From NCBI RefSeq assembly GCF_011516635.5, contig NZ_CP096255.1:682001-746000 (forward strand): DNA of 64,000 nucleotides, in the 5' to 3' direction. Every line of letters starts with the position of its first letter. The stretch's first letter is position 1. The notes below the pieces were generated by a model, which saw nothing but the letters and a program-made list of their open reading frames with translations, made no database searches and had not been told where the DNA came from. The DNA is from Bradyrhizobium barranii subsp. apii (lineage in GTDB: Bacteria > Pseudomonadota > Alphaproteobacteria > Rhizobiales > Xanthobacteraceae). Made by a program: the position numbers and the translations under genes. Of the stretch, positions 1 through 10,307 are shown piece by piece.

Positions 1-1
1 C

Positions 2-514
2 CTTGCCGCGCTCGACGGATTGAACCGCGTGATCCGCATCGGCAGCTTTTCCAAGACGCTGTCGGCCTCGGTGCGCTGCGGCTACATCGCAGGGCGAGCC
101 GACTGGATCGAGCACCTCGTCGACCTCCAGGTCGCGACCAGTTTCGGCGGCCCGAGCCCGGTGGCGACCGAGATCATCGCAAAGGTCCTGGCCGGCGGCA
201 GCTATCGCAAGCACATGGACGAGCTCAGGCAGAAGCTCACGCGCACCCGCCGCGACGTCGCGCGAAAGCTTCAGGCGCTGGGCATCGAGCCCTGGCTGAT
301 GCCTCGCGGCGGCTTCTTCCTCTGGTGCCGCCTCGCGGGCGGGCAGGATGCCACCGCCGTCGCGCGCGCCGCGCTCGAGGAGGATGTGGTGCTCGCGCCG
401 GGCAACGTCTTTAGCGTGTCACAAACGGCATCGGACTTCCTGCGCTTCAACGTGGCGCATATGAGCGAACCGCGGATGTGGGACGTGCTGCGGCGGGCGC
501 TGAAGGCCAAATGA
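2..514 (+). CDS. MocR-type PLP-dependent aminotransferase/regulator, C-terminal part
   Basis: The open frame enters from before the window, so only the last ~170 residues are visible. They carry the fold-type I aminotransferase signature GSFSKTLSASVRCGY, whose lysine is the expected Schiff-base residue for pyridoxal phosphate, followed by the large-domain end and the small domain (PRGGFFLWCRL, then APGNVFS and FLRFNVAH). This pattern is typical of the aminotransferase-like domain of MocR/PdxR GntR-family regulators and of related 2-aminoadipate-type transaminases. The N-terminal winged-helix domain that would decide between a regulator and an enzyme lies outside the window. The next gene converges on it from the other strand, so it is not part of that operon. 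Confidence 0.85.
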   Translation, partial: LAALDGLNRVIRIGSFSKTLSASVRCGYIAGRADWIEHLVDLQVATSFGGPSPVATEIIAKVLAGGSYRKHMDELRQKLTRTRRDVARKLQALGIEPWLMPRGGFFLWCRLAGGQDATAVARAALEEDVVLAPGNVFSVSQTASDFLRFNVAHMSEPRMWDVLRRALKAK

Positions 515-521
515 TCAGCGC

Positions 522-1136
522 CTAGTACAACGGCTCCTCATAGACCGGCTCGCCGTCAAGCAGCAGCCGCTTGATGGCGGCGCGGCCTGAGGGGAGTACG
601 GCGGCGACAACCCGGAGTTTCTGCTGGTTGCGGGCCTGCTCGAGCTTCTTTCCCTCGCCTTCCGGCACGAAATAGCTTTCGAGACCGTATTTGATCGCCA
701 GTTTCTCGCAGAAGACGCGCGGCCCCGAGCCGCAGGTTCCGCCGTAATAGGAGACGCGGCCGCGGATCAGCACTTCGGGAGCCGTGACCGTGACGGGCTC
801 GGCATGCACCGAGACGGCCTCGTAGAGACCATTGGCATTCGGCGCGAGCTTGACGAACACGACGGGCTTGCGCTCGGCCGCCGGCTGGCCGGCGAGCGTG
901 CCCGCCGGCAGTTGCGAGATGTCGTAGCGGAGCACCACATAGTCGCCGCGCAGGAGATCGCGGGGATCGACCGGCTGCGTCTGCAAAGTCACCTCGGTAC
1001 CTTCGCGCAGGATCTGCATGCGATCGGCGACCATCAGCACCAGCAGCGCGCATTGAAGCAGGACGGCGACACCGAACAGCACGGCTTTCGGGATGCGCTG
1101 CCAGATTCTTGTCACGGACGCGGTCAATTCCATCAT
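522..1136 (-). CDS. GDYXXLXY domain-containing membrane protein
   Basis: The 204-residue protein has one N-terminal membrane segment (about residues 18-38, AVLFGVAVLLQCALLVLMVA) followed by an extracytoplasmic domain. The motif GDYVVLRYD near residue 65 gives the family its name. A second conserved region has RGRVSYYGG followed by a cysteine-containing stretch (GTCGSGPRVFCEK). Members of this family are generally found next to DUF2157 membrane proteins, as here: the start codon overlaps the upstream gene's stop by four bases (ATGA), so the two are translationally coupled. The biochemical role is not known. Confidence 0.85.
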   Translation of the reverse strand: MMELTASVTRIWQRIPKAVLFGVAVLLQCALLVLMVADRMQILREGTEVTLQTQPVDPRDLLRGDYVVLRYDISQLPAGTLAGQPAAERKPVVFVKLAPNANGLYEAVSVHAEPVTVTAPEVLIRGRVSYYGGTCGSGPRVFCEKLAIKYGLESYFVPEGEGKKLEQARNQQKLRVVAAVLPSGRAAIKRLLLDGEPVYEEPLY

Positions 1137-2290
1137 CGCTGGGCCCTCGGCAGCGCGCGATTGAGCGCGGTGGCAAATACGACGGCAACAACACCGGCCG
1201 CGGCAAGGAAGGCCGAGCGGCGCAGCAGCGAGCCCTTCACCGCCCAGGTGATGCCCGCGATGACGCCGGCGATCCCGAGCCAGCCGGCAACGATTCGCGG
1301 ACGCACATCATCGAGCACACCGGAGACAACAAGGCACAGCATGGCGCAGAGCAGCGCGGCATAGGCGAACCAGGGCTCGCCGGCCGTGGATGCCGGCCAG
1401 ATCGGCGCCGCGAGCAGGACCAGCCCGATCGAACATGCCGCAAGGATTTCACCCGCACGCCTGGTGATCCCGGCGGACGCAAGCGCGAGGATCACGCCCG
1501 CGGCCCCGCACAGGATCGCCCAAAGCGGCTGGGCCGGCACCGTGCTGTTCCGGAAGCGGTTGATGTCGTCGACCGTTGTCACCTCCAGGCAAGCGACGGC
1601 CGCCAGCGAAAACGCTCCGTAGATCGATAAAACGGTCCCGAGACGCCGCGCCCTCGGCAACGGCGCAGCGGCGATCGCGAGCCCGGCGCCGAACAGCAAG
1701 GCGGCGCCGTTCGCGAGCACGAACGACGGCTGGGCACCGTCGAGCTCGAAGCGGAGCGACGTCGCGATCCACCACGGAAGCAGCGCGACCGCGACGAGAT
1801 GGGCCGCCACGCGGGAATTCCATGCAAGCGCGCCGCGCGATCCGGTCAGCAGTGCGGCGGCAAATGCTCCGATCGACCACAGCAGCATGCCGCCGGCGAA
1901 GTCCTCGCCGAGATGATACATCTGGCCGACCAGCGCGATGCCCGCGCCAAAGATGATCGCACCGATGCTCGCACAGAGATCGGCGAGAATATTGCGGCCC
2001 GTCGCGGCAAACCACGCCCCGAGGCCGCCGGCGACGACCATGCCGGCGATCAGGATCGCGAACCGCAGCAGCCGCGCGATCTCCGTCCAGTGCGCCGCGA
2101 CGAAGGCGAGGAAGGCGGCTGCGATCAAGAGGCCACCGACGATGGCAACGACGACGGCGATGTTGATGCCGGGCGAGAGCGGCGGCAGCGCGCTGCGGAT
2201 GGAGGTGGCAGCCGCCGGCGCGATCACGCCGTCGGCTTCCCACTGCGAAAGATCAGCCTCGAGGCGCTGCCGGTAGGTTTTGTCGAACAT
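1133..2290 (-). CDS. DUF2157 domain-containing membrane protein
   Basis: I place the start at the ATG at 2288-2290, giving 385 residues beginning MFDKTYRQRLEADLSQW. The longer upstream frame is low-complexity and lacks family features. A cytoplasmic N-terminal stretch with GVIAP is followed by about ten hydrophobic helices, starting with INIAVVVAIVGGLLIAAAF, as in DUF2157. It is the first gene of a two-gene unit with the GDYXXLXY protein and overlaps it by four bases. No enzymatic residues are evident. The pair probably forms a membrane complex of unknown function. Confidence 0.85.
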   Translation of the reverse strand: MFDKTYRQRLEADLSQWEADGVIAPAAATSIRSALPPLSPGINIAVVVAIVGGLLIAAAFLAFVAAHWTEIARLLRFAILIAGMVVAGGLGAWFAATGRNILADLCASIGAIIFGAGIALVGQMYHLGEDFAGGMLLWSIGAFAAALLTGSRGALAWNSRVAAHLVAVALLPWWIATSLRFELDGAQPSFVLANGAALLFGAGLAIAAAPLPRARRLGTVLSIYGAFSLAAVACLEVTTVDDINRFRNSTVPAQPLWAILCGAAGVILALASAGITRRAGEILAACSIGLVLLAAPIWPASTAGEPWFAYAALLCAMLCLVVSGVLDDVRPRIVAGWLGIAGVIAGITWAVKGSLLRRSAFLAAAGVVAVVFATALNRALPRAQR

Positions 2291-2454
2291 CGTCGTGAAA
2301 CACCTCGCTCCCTGCCGGCTGGCGGGATGCTGTTGGTCGGGCCGCGACGGTAGCAGGTTCAACCTGTCACCGCTCTGGTCGCGAGGGCACCGGCGCGCGT
2401 CCCCCGGCGGCAGCGGCTTCGCATTCACGGTCGACCCGAGTAAGTCACCGGCCG

Positions 2455-2804
2455 TCATGATGATGACCCGCCATGCAGAAACTGACGAACTCGAGGCAGG
2501 ACGAGATCGACCGCACTCAGTTCGGCTTCATGGGTCAGGCCGTCCAGGATCACGAGCTGTACTTTGGTCGACTGCAATGCAGTCCCGATGGTCTGCGCGT
2601 TCCCGAGCGCGGGAACTTCCATTTCGCGGGCCACGCCCAGCGTCGCCGCCTCGATATCCAGCGTGCGTAGAATATGACATCCGGCGATTCATTGGTCAGA
2701 TCGTTCAAGCGTAGCCGCGCGCGAATTTTGATTTCACGCAGCAACTTATCGCACGTGCTTGGGAATTCGAGCGTCGCAGCACCCGACGAGAATACGGTGT
2801 TCAT
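2455..2804 (-). pseudogene. Small hypothetical gene with an internal frameshift
   Basis: From the ATG at 2802-2804 the minus strand reads MNTVFSSGAATLEFPSTCDK and continues to LNDLTNESPDV. The frame is then lost, and a neighbouring frame continues at once with good coding quality: ILRTLDIEAATLGVAREMEV, then PALGNAQTIGTALQSTKVQL and DLVLPRVRQFLHGG, ending at a TGA at 2455-2457. Removing two bases near 2665 would give a continuous ~115-residue protein. I do not recognise the family. It is either a small conserved gene inactivated by a 2-base insertion or a sequencing error. Confidence 0.5.
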
Positions 2805-3082
2805 GACAACCCCAGTGAGGCGTCCGACACTCCCGCTATTGCCGAACAAAGGGCTCGTCATCGTTGGCCTTCCCGGATGCCGATCGAAGGATCGTATCGC
2901 CGGAAGAAAACGGACAACCTCTCGAAGGGTGAGAGCCTCTTGTGCGGGAAGGCGCCCCTTCGGCACCTGCGCGAGGTTATAAGGTCGTCTTCAAAAGGAC
3001 GCAAGCTGGTCGGGACGGCGGGCCGTGACGACTTTGAACCTTCCGTCCCCACGTATCGGCAGTCTACCGCAAAGGGATTCGC

Positions 3083-3478
3083 ATGACGCCAACTCACGCA
3101 CTGACGTCCATCCTTCCCTGCAACGACCTCGACGCCTCGGAGAAATTCTACGCCCGGCTCGGTTTTACGCGCGCGGACGGCGACAAGCCGGCGGACGGTG
3201 AGGACAGCTATCGCATCCTCTCCGATGGAAAGGGCGGCCATCTCCATCTCACCGATGCCGTCGAAGGCTGGCTGATCAGAGGCCGCAACCCGTTCGGTCT
3301 CTATCTCTACACCGAGGCCGTCGACGAACTCGCGCGAGAGTTTTCGGGCGAGTTGGCCAACGGACGGGGGCCGGAGGACACGCCGTGGGGAATGTACGAG
3401 TTTGCGCTGTCGGACCCGGACGGGACCCTGGTCAGGATCGGCTGGCCGTCACGGCTCCGTCAGAAAAAGCAAGCTTGA
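3083..3478 (+). CDS. VOC family protein (glyoxalase/bleomycin-resistance fold)
   Basis: The 131-residue protein is the usual length for a single vicinal-oxygen-chelate domain. It opens with ALTSILPCNDLDASEKFYA, the typical first beta strand and helix of the family, has the HLHLTDA strand around residue 52, and ends with ALSDPDGTLVRIGWPS, the standard last strand. Members bind antibiotics or act as metal-dependent lyases, dioxygenases or epimerases. The sequence does not say which applies here, and the neighbours give no help. It appears to be a single-gene unit. Confidence 0.85.
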   Translation: MTPTHALTSILPCNDLDASEKFYARLGFTRADGDKPADGEDSYRILSDGKGGHLHLTDAVEGWLIRGRNPFGLYLYTEAVDELAREFSGELANGRGPEDTPWGMYEFALSDPDGTLVRIGWPSRLRQKKQA

Positions 3479-3495
3479 GCGGCGGAGAGGAAGGC

Positions 3496-3730
3496 CTAGG
3501 ACGTGGACTCATTAGCGCCAAGCCATAGCCTGATTGAAGCGAGTTGGACGAAGGCGAGATAGTTGGCGGCAAGCTTGTCATAACGCGTCGCCACCCGACG
3601 GCATTGCTTGATCCTGTTGAAGAAGCGCTCAGTGCTGATGCACGCGGACAATCGACGTGTCGCAGACGCTCTTTTTACGTGGAGTAGCAAGCACCCAGCG
3701 TGCCGATGATGCGGCCCCAGAGACCAGCCC
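3496..3730 (-). pseudogene. IS5-family transposase remnant
   Basis: The last 48 residues of the frame ending at 3496 read ERFFNRIKQCRRVATRYDKL and AANYLAFVQLASIRLWL, which is the conserved C-terminus of IS5-family (IS427-like) transposases. Just upstream, in another frame, the minus strand encodes VCDTSIVRVHQH, the motif around the second catalytic aspartate of the same family. The two pieces are directly joined and out of frame, so most of the catalytic domain is deleted. No terminal repeats are visible. This is a dead fragment between the VOC gene and the peptidase. Confidence 0.75.
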
Positions 3731-3793
3731 GCCGCTAATGGATGATTCTCCTCTTCTGCGCCCGGATTTATTCCGACTTCGTCGTTGCCCTCT

Positions 3794-4780
<987 letters not shown>

Positions 4781-4872
4781 TTAGCACGCCGCGATCATGG
4801 TGGTTTCGGTTATAGGAGCAAAGCGGACGAAGCCACCAGTCACATGTCGCAACGGGTTTATAGGTACACGGC

Positions 4873-5868
4873 CTAGTTCGCCTTGATGCCTGCCTCGCTG
4901 ATGAGCTTGCCCCATTTCGTGCTCTCGCTCTGAATGAAGCGGCCGAACTGCTCCGGCGAGGTCGGGGCGGGCTCTGCGCCGAGGGTCCGGATCTTCTCGG
5001 CCACCACCGGGTCTTTCAGGGCTTTCACGAAGGCGTCGTTCAGCCTGGCGACGATGTCCGCAGGCGTGCCTGAGGGAGCAACGAGCCCGAACCAGCCCAC
5101 GGATTCGAAACCCGCGATACCGCTCTCGGCAAGGGTCGGCACATCGGGCAAGGATGGGAGGCGACGCACCGAGGAGACGCCGACGGCGTTGAGCTTGCCT
5201 TCGAGAATCAGTTGCCTCGATGCGGGGATATCCAGCACCGCGAAGGGGACGTGTCCCGCAAGGACATCAACCGCTGCCGGCGCCGTCCCGCGATACGGAA
5301 CGAGTTCCATGCTGATTCCGGCCTTCTGCGTGAACAGCGCGGCCGTCAGATGCATCGCGGTCGAATTGCCGCCATGCCCGATCGAGAGCGCGCCCGGCTT
5401 CGCCTTGGCGAGCGCGATCGTCTCTGCGGCATTGTGCGCGGGCACGTCCGCGGACGCGACCAGCACAAAGGGAATTTCCGCCAGCAGGGTGATCGGCGCG
5501 AGATCCTTGGGGTCGAACGGCATCGACGAATTGAGGTGCGGGTTCACCGTCAGCGCACCCGCCGGCGCGACGCCGAGCGTGTAGCCGTCGGGCTTGGCCT
5601 GGGCCACCGCGGCCATGCCGATATTGCCCCCTGCCCCGGCGCGGTTCTCGATCACCAGGCTCTGCTTGAGCTCGGCGGTGACCAGCGGCTCGAGCGCACG
5701 GATGACGGTGTCGGCGCTGCCTCCGGGTGGGAAGGTCACGATGATCTTGATCAATTGCTCCGGATAGGCCGCCTCGACCGCCTCCAGCGGCAACACGGCG
5801 AAAGTGGCGGCCGTCAGCACGGCCAGAATGCGGCGCCTAGCAACGTGAAACAATTTCTCCTCCCCCAT
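4873..5868 (-). CDS. Tripartite tricarboxylate transporter substrate-binding (Bug) receptor
   Basis: The 331-residue protein starts at 5866-5868 and has a cleavable signal (RRRILAVLTAATFAVLPLEA before AAYPEQ). The mature part shows the Bug-family landmarks: IIVTFPPGGSADTVIR, ENRAGAGGNIG, AKPDGYTLG and a C-terminal FGRFIQSESTKWGKLI. Bug proteins bind carboxylates in the periplasm and feed TctAB-type permeases, or act as orphan sensors. No tctA or tctB is present here, so it must use a permease elsewhere. It lies downstream of an aromatic FAD monooxygenase on the same strand, which suggests that its ligand is an aromatic or dicarboxylic acid handled by that enzyme. Confidence 0.9.
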   Translation of the reverse strand: MGEEKLFHVARRRILAVLTAATFAVLPLEAVEAAYPEQLIKIIVTFPPGGSADTVIRALEPLVTAELKQSLVIENRAGAGGNIGMAAVAQAKPDGYTLGVAPAGALTVNPHLNSSMPFDPKDLAPITLLAEIPFVLVASADVPAHNAAETIALAKAKPGALSIGHGGNSTAMHLTAALFTQKAGISMELVPYRGTAPAAVDVLAGHVPFAVLDIPASRQLILEGKLNAVGVSSVRRLPSLPDVPTLAESGIAGFESVGWFGLVAPSGTPADIVARLNDAFVKALKDPVVAEKIRTLGAEPAPTSPEQFGRFIQSESTKWGKLISEAGIKAN

Positions 5869-5932
5869 TACGTATTCTTGTTTGTAGGCACGACCAGGCT
5901 GCCGTGCCGTTGGCAGGCAGCCTGCTATTCGA

Positions 5933-7573
5933 TCACGCCGCAGCACCAGTGATGCGCGCAAGCAAGCCTTGCGGATCTTCGGGCGCGGCCTGCCCGCGCC
6001 AGGCGATGTGCTGGTCGGGTCGCGCCAGCACCAGCTTCTCGGCATAGGCCCCGTTCGCCTCGTCCGGCGCGATGTCGACCAGCGCGAGCGGCATGCCGCG
6101 CTGGTCCGCGGCAGAGAGCAGCCGCGCCACATCGATCGCCGGGTCGAACCGCAGCAATGTGTAGCCGGCCCCGAAGGCATCGTAGAGCGATCGTCCGTCC
6201 CGCAGGAACAGATGCGGCGCGCGGGCGCCCGGCACGGTGGAGGGCGTAAAGCTTCCCATCGCGTAGTCCGGCGGGGTTTCGCCGTCATAGGCGATGATCG
6301 GCGAGGCATCGTAGTAGTAGCCGAAGTTGAGGCCCGCGCAGCAATATTGCTGCACGTTGAGATCGCAGGCTGCTCTCGCAAGCGAAGCGCGCGCCGCGTG
6401 GCCGCGCGGCGTGTCATCCTCGATCTCCGTGGACACGCCGCCGCGCTGCGCCATCATCTTCATCGCGTGATCCATGGCAAAGCGCGACACCTGGTCGGTG
6501 ATGGGCTGGCGCTCCGCCTCATAGGCATCAAGGATCGCAGCCGGCGCCCATCCGTTCAGATGCGCCGCCAATTGCCAGCAGAGATCGACGGCATCAGCAA
6601 TGCCCGCATTCATGCCGTAGCCCGCATAGGGCATCCACAGATGCGCGGCGTCGCCACAGATGAAGACCCTGCGGTCGCGGAAGCGATCGGCCACCAGCCG
6701 GCGCCCGACCCAGTCCTCCTTGCTGAGGATTTTGTACTTGAACCGCTCGTCGACGCCGAGGATCGCGCGGATCGACCAGTCGCGATCGACCGAGTCGAAT
6801 TCGGGCTCGTCGGGCTTGAGGTAATTGTGGATCAGCCAGCGGTCGTGGCCGTCGATCGCAACGGTGGTGCCCGACCGGCGCGGGTTGAGCGAGAGCACCA
6901 TCCAGGCCGGCTTGTGCGCGCCCATCAACTCCTTCAGTTGCGGCGCCTCGATGAAGGTCGATTGCACGCGCTGAATCACCGGCGTGCCGGACAGGCTGGC
7001 GCCGATCGATTTGCGGACCAGCGAACGGCTGCCATCGCAGCCGACCACGAAGTCGGCTTCGATGCGGAGAGAATTTCCGCTGTTGAGGTTGCGACCTAGC
7101 GCGACCACACGATCGTCGTCCTGCTCGATATCGGTGATTTCCGTGCGCGCCAAAATGGTGATGTGCGGCTGAGCGGCAGCGTGGCCGAACAGGATCGGCT
7201 CGAGATAGACCTGGTTGATCCGGTGCGGCGGCTCGGGCGTCGGCCACCAGGTGTCGGGGCCGCCGGTGGCGCTGTAGCGGCGCGCGCGCGAGGGAATGTC
7301 GATACGGCACAGCTCGATACCGGTCGCCGTGGTCCGGTAGGAGCAATCGTTCGGGAAGTCCGCGGGCAGGCCCGCGTCGCGCAGCTTTGCGGCGACGCCC
7401 AGCCGGCGGAAGATTTCCATCGAGCGCGCCGAGACGTGATTGCATTTGACGCTGGGCGGATCGCCGGCGTGGCGGATCTCCGCAACGACGACGTCGATCC
7501 CGCGCGAGGCCAGATCCATGGCCGCGGTCAGTCCCACGGGCCCGGCGCCCACGACCAGCACCTGTGTCCTCAT
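5933..7573 (-). CDS. FAD-dependent aromatic hydroxylase (PheA/TfdB, MhpA-like)
   Basis: This is a class A flavoprotein monooxygenase of about 546 residues that would hydroxylate a phenolic or related substrate using NAD(P)H and O2. The N-terminus has the FAD-binding GAGPVGLTAAMDLASRGI motif, the middle has VGCDGSRSLVRK (the DG motif), and residues near 300 carry FICGDAAHLWMPYAGYGMN, the GD motif. The C-terminal ~100 residues form the thioredoxin-like extension seen in PheA/MhpA enzymes. Two starts are possible. I prefer 7573, which has GGA seven bases upstream; 7585 would add four residues. It is transcribed away from a LysR gene, its probable regulator, and toward a Bug receptor. Confidence 0.87.
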   Translation of the reverse strand: MRTQVLVVGAGPVGLTAAMDLASRGIDVVVAEIRHAGDPPSVKCNHVSARSMEIFRRLGVAAKLRDAGLPADFPNDCSYRTTATGIELCRIDIPSRARRYSATGGPDTWWPTPEPPHRINQVYLEPILFGHAAAQPHITILARTEITDIEQDDDRVVALGRNLNSGNSLRIEADFVVGCDGSRSLVRKSIGASLSGTPVIQRVQSTFIEAPQLKELMGAHKPAWMVLSLNPRRSGTTVAIDGHDRWLIHNYLKPDEPEFDSVDRDWSIRAILGVDERFKYKILSKEDWVGRRLVADRFRDRRVFICGDAAHLWMPYAGYGMNAGIADAVDLCWQLAAHLNGWAPAAILDAYEAERQPITDQVSRFAMDHAMKMMAQRGGVSTEIEDDTPRGHAARASLARAACDLNVQQYCCAGLNFGYYYDASPIIAYDGETPPDYAMGSFTPSTVPGARAPHLFLRDGRSLYDAFGAGYTLLRFDPAIDVARLLSAADQRGMPLALVDIAPDEANGAYAEKLVLARPDQHIAWRGQAAPEDPQGLLARITGAAA

Positions 7574-7689
7574 GCTCGTTTCCATCCCCTTGCATCATCG
7601 CGGATTCGTTGCCCGCGCAGCATGCATTTTATTGCAGGCCGTCTTATGCGATAAGTCGGAAAGAACTCATCAATTCATGAGCATTTCCG

Positions 7690-8583
7690 ATGAATGTCAC
7701 CTTGCGACAATTGCGGGCCTTCACCGGCGTGTATCGCACGCGCAGCATCACGCGGGCCGCCCGCGAGCTGAGCATCACGCAATCGGCCGCGAGCCTCCTG
7801 ATCCAGCAGCTCGAAGTGCAGCTCGGCGTCAAACTGTTCGACCGCTCCACGCGTTCGGTGCAGCCGACGCTGGCCGCCGACGAGGCCTTTCACGCCGCCG
7901 AGCGCATGTTGAGCGATGCGCTGGGCCTGTCACGGCGCATGCATGACCTCGCGCAGGCGCGCGCCGGCCGCGTCGCGTTCGTCGCGTCGGCGGGTGCAGC
8001 TTCGGCATTGCTGCCGCAGGTTCTCGCGAAATTCCGCGCGGGCCATCCCGAGATCGACATCGACATGCGCGACGTCGCCGCCGACGACCTCGTTCCGCGC
8101 CTGATCGCAACCGATGCCGAGTTCGCGATCGGCAGCGTCGAGGGTGAGTTCGCGGAGATGACGATCGAAACGCTGACCCGCGGCCGGCTGAGCGCGATCG
8201 GCCGTCGCACCGCCGACTTCGCCGCGCGGCGCGCGTTGACATGGGACGAGCTGGCGCAACGCCCGACCATCGCGATGCGGCGCGAGACGCGGATCCGCAT
8301 GCAGATCGATCAGGCACTCGGCGCGCAGGGCAAGCACCTTTCTCCAACCTATGAGGTCACGCTGATCAACACCGCGCTCGCCATGACAGCCCAAGGCCTC
8401 GGCCTCGCCATCCTCCCCGCAACGATGTTGCCAGCCGACCAATTCCCGACGCTGATCGCAAGACCCTTGATACGCCCGGCGATCACCCGCCCGGTGTCGT
8501 TGCTGCAGCGTCAGGGACGCACGCTGTCGCCGGCGGCGCAGGCGTTTGTGGCGACGGCTCGGACGGTGCTGGCGGGGCCGTGA
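7690..8583 (+). CDS. LysR-family transcriptional regulator
   Basis: The 297-residue protein has the LysR helix-turn-helix at its N-terminus (LRQLRAFTGVYRTRSITRAA, then LSITQSAASLLIQQLE and GVKLFDRSTRSVQPT) and a periplasmic-binding-like effector domain from about residue 90 (GRVAFVASAGAASALLPQVL). It is divergent from the FAD monooxygenase with about 116 bases between the starts, the usual layout for a LysR activator and its target. The likely inducer is the monooxygenase substrate, by inference only. Confidence 0.9.
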   Translation: MNVTLRQLRAFTGVYRTRSITRAARELSITQSAASLLIQQLEVQLGVKLFDRSTRSVQPTLAADEAFHAAERMLSDALGLSRRMHDLAQARAGRVAFVASAGAASALLPQVLAKFRAGHPEIDIDMRDVAADDLVPRLIATDAEFAIGSVEGEFAEMTIETLTRGRLSAIGRRTADFAARRALTWDELAQRPTIAMRRETRIRMQIDQALGAQGKHLSPTYEVTLINTALAMTAQGLGLAILPATMLPADQFPTLIARPLIRPAITRPVSLLQRQGRTLSPAAQAFVATARTVLAGP

Positions 8584-8608
8584 TCAACGCCGCAGGCCGC
8601 GGCTCGGG

Positions 8609-9484
8609 CTACTCCGCGAGATTATGCTGCTGCCAGCGCAACAGATAGGCCTGCAATCGCCAGATCAACGCCGACAGCGCGACGCCGACCAGCATCAGCA
8701 CGACGACGGCGACCATCATTCCCGATGCCTCCGCGCGCGCCTCGGACTCAATGATCAGGCGGCCGATCCCCCGTTCCGCACCGATGAACTCACCGACGAT
8801 CACGCCGATCAGGGCGAAGGAGATCGCAGGCGTCAGCGAGGCAAAGACCCAGGCCATGGTCGAGGGGATGACCACCGTGCGGGTGATCTGCCACTCGCTG
8901 GCGCCGAGCAGCCGCGCCGCGTTGACAAAGCCTTCGTCGATCGAGCGTGCCCCTTCGAACGTATTGAAGAACACCAGGAAGACGACCACGATCCACGACG
9001 TGACGATCTTCGAGGTATCGCCGATGCCGAAGGCCAGCACGATGATCGGCGCCAGCGCGATGCGGGGGATCGAATTCACCGCGGTGATGAACGGCTGGAA
9101 GATCGCGCTCAGCCGGTCCGAACGGCCGAGCACAAGGCCCGCGGCAAAGCCGCTGCTGACGCCGGTGACGAAGCCGAAGAACGTGTTCTTCAGGGTGACG
9201 GCGGTCGCGATCCAGAGATTGTTCTCGGATCGCGCCATGCAGCGGGCGAATTCGCCATTGAACCAGCCGTTGAACACGCCGAGCTTCGACTTGAGGCAGC
9301 TCAGGATCAGGAAGTGCTCGAAGATGTCGGACGGCTTGGACACGAAATAGGGATCGAGCAGATCCGGCACCAGCCAGGGAAGGCGGCCGTGCAGATCGTA
9401 CCCCCACTGCCAGATCGACAGGAAGCCGACGCAGATCAGCATCTGCCAGGCCAGGGTTCTGCCGGGGCGGCGCGCTCGCCTCAT
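8609..9484 (-). CDS. ABC transporter permease (SsuC/TauC type)
   Basis: This 291-residue inner-membrane protein has about six helices and the BPD_transp_1 fold. The EAA loop is recognisable in FVNAARLLGASEWQITRTVV, the contact surface for the ATPase. It is the last gene of the minus-strand operon, starting at 9482-9484 so that its ATG overlaps the ATPase stop by four bases. Together with the ATPase and the NMT1/TauA-like binding protein it would form an importer for a small organic ligand such as a sulfonate, nitrile or carboxylate. The substrate cannot be read from the sequence. Confidence 0.9.
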   Translation of the reverse strand: MRRARRPGRTLAWQMLICVGFLSIWQWGYDLHGRLPWLVPDLLDPYFVSKPSDIFEHFLILSCLKSKLGVFNGWFNGEFARCMARSENNLWIATAVTLKNTFFGFVTGVSSGFAAGLVLGRSDRLSAIFQPFITAVNSIPRIALAPIIVLAFGIGDTSKIVTSWIVVVFLVFFNTFEGARSIDEGFVNAARLLGASEWQITRTVVIPSTMAWVFASLTPAISFALIGVIVGEFIGAERGIGRLIIESEARAEASGMMVAVVVLMLVGVALSALIWRLQAYLLRWQQHNLAE

Positions 9485-10307
9485 GGCTTGCGGCCCTTGA
9501 TGAATTCCTCGCCGAGCGAGTGCCAGATCAGCTGAAACAGCTCGGCATAACGCGGCGTCTCCCGGATCTTCACGGCGTTGCGCGGGCGGGCGAAATCCAC
9601 CTCGAAACTCTCCTTGATCCGGCCCGGCCGCGCCGAAAACAGAATGATGCGGTCCGCCAGCGTGAGGGCCTCGCCGAGATCGTGGGTCACGAACAGCACG
9701 GTCTGCTGCTCGCGTTCCCAGATGCGAAGCAGCACATCGTGCATGTCGATCTTGGTGTGGGTGTCGAGCGCGCCGAACGGCTCGTCCATCAGCAGAACCT
9801 GCGGCTCGACGACCAGCGTTCGCAGGCGCGCTGGCGCATGCCGCCCGAGAGCGCCGAGGGATAGGCATTGTCGAAATCCTGCAGCCCGGCTTGCGCCAGG
9901 CATGCACGGACCCGATCCTTTCGCTCCGCCGCCGGGACACCCGCCAGTTCGAGGCCGTAACCGATGTTGTCTGCGACAGTGCGCCAGGGAAACAGGGTGT
10001 CGCGCTGGAACACATAGCCGACATTGGGCGTCGCCTGTCCGGGGACGACGGGCGTACCATCAATCAGGATCTGACCGCAGGTCGGCTTGACCAGGGTTGC
10101 GATCATGTTGAGGACGGTGCTCTTGCCCGAGCCGGATGGCCCCAGCAGGGCGACGAATTCGCCGCGCCGGACATTGAAGGAGACGTCGCGCACGGCCTCG
10201 ATGGCCGTACCCGCCAGCTGGAAAGTCTTGCACAAACCGCGCACGTCGATGCGCCGCGTCTCAGGCGGCGCATCGACGTGCGGCGTGTGTAAAGCCTGGA
10301 TCGTCAA
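9481..10307 (-). pseudogene. ABC transporter ATPase, frameshifted between signature loop and Walker B
   Basis: The first part (from a TTG at 10305-10307) has Walker A GPSGSGKST, the Q-loop YVFQRDTLFPW and the signature LSGGMRQRA. The frame then breaks near 9830, and the rest continues in another frame with LRTLVVEPQVLLMDEPFGALD (Walker B, D-loop) and VTHDLGEAL (H-loop). Family alignment around MRQR-x-x-L-x-R suggests that a few bases, most simply one, four or seven, are missing. All catalytic motifs survive on either side, so the break is recent or a base-calling error. As written, the importer has no complete ATPase. The start overlaps the binding-protein stop, and the end overlaps the permease start. 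Confidence 0.8.

Noticed and set aside
804..2353. Several long plus-strand frames of 110-190 codons
   Set aside because: They mirror the DUF2157 and GDYXXLXY genes, are arginine/histidine-rich and have no domains; typical shadows in high-GC DNA.
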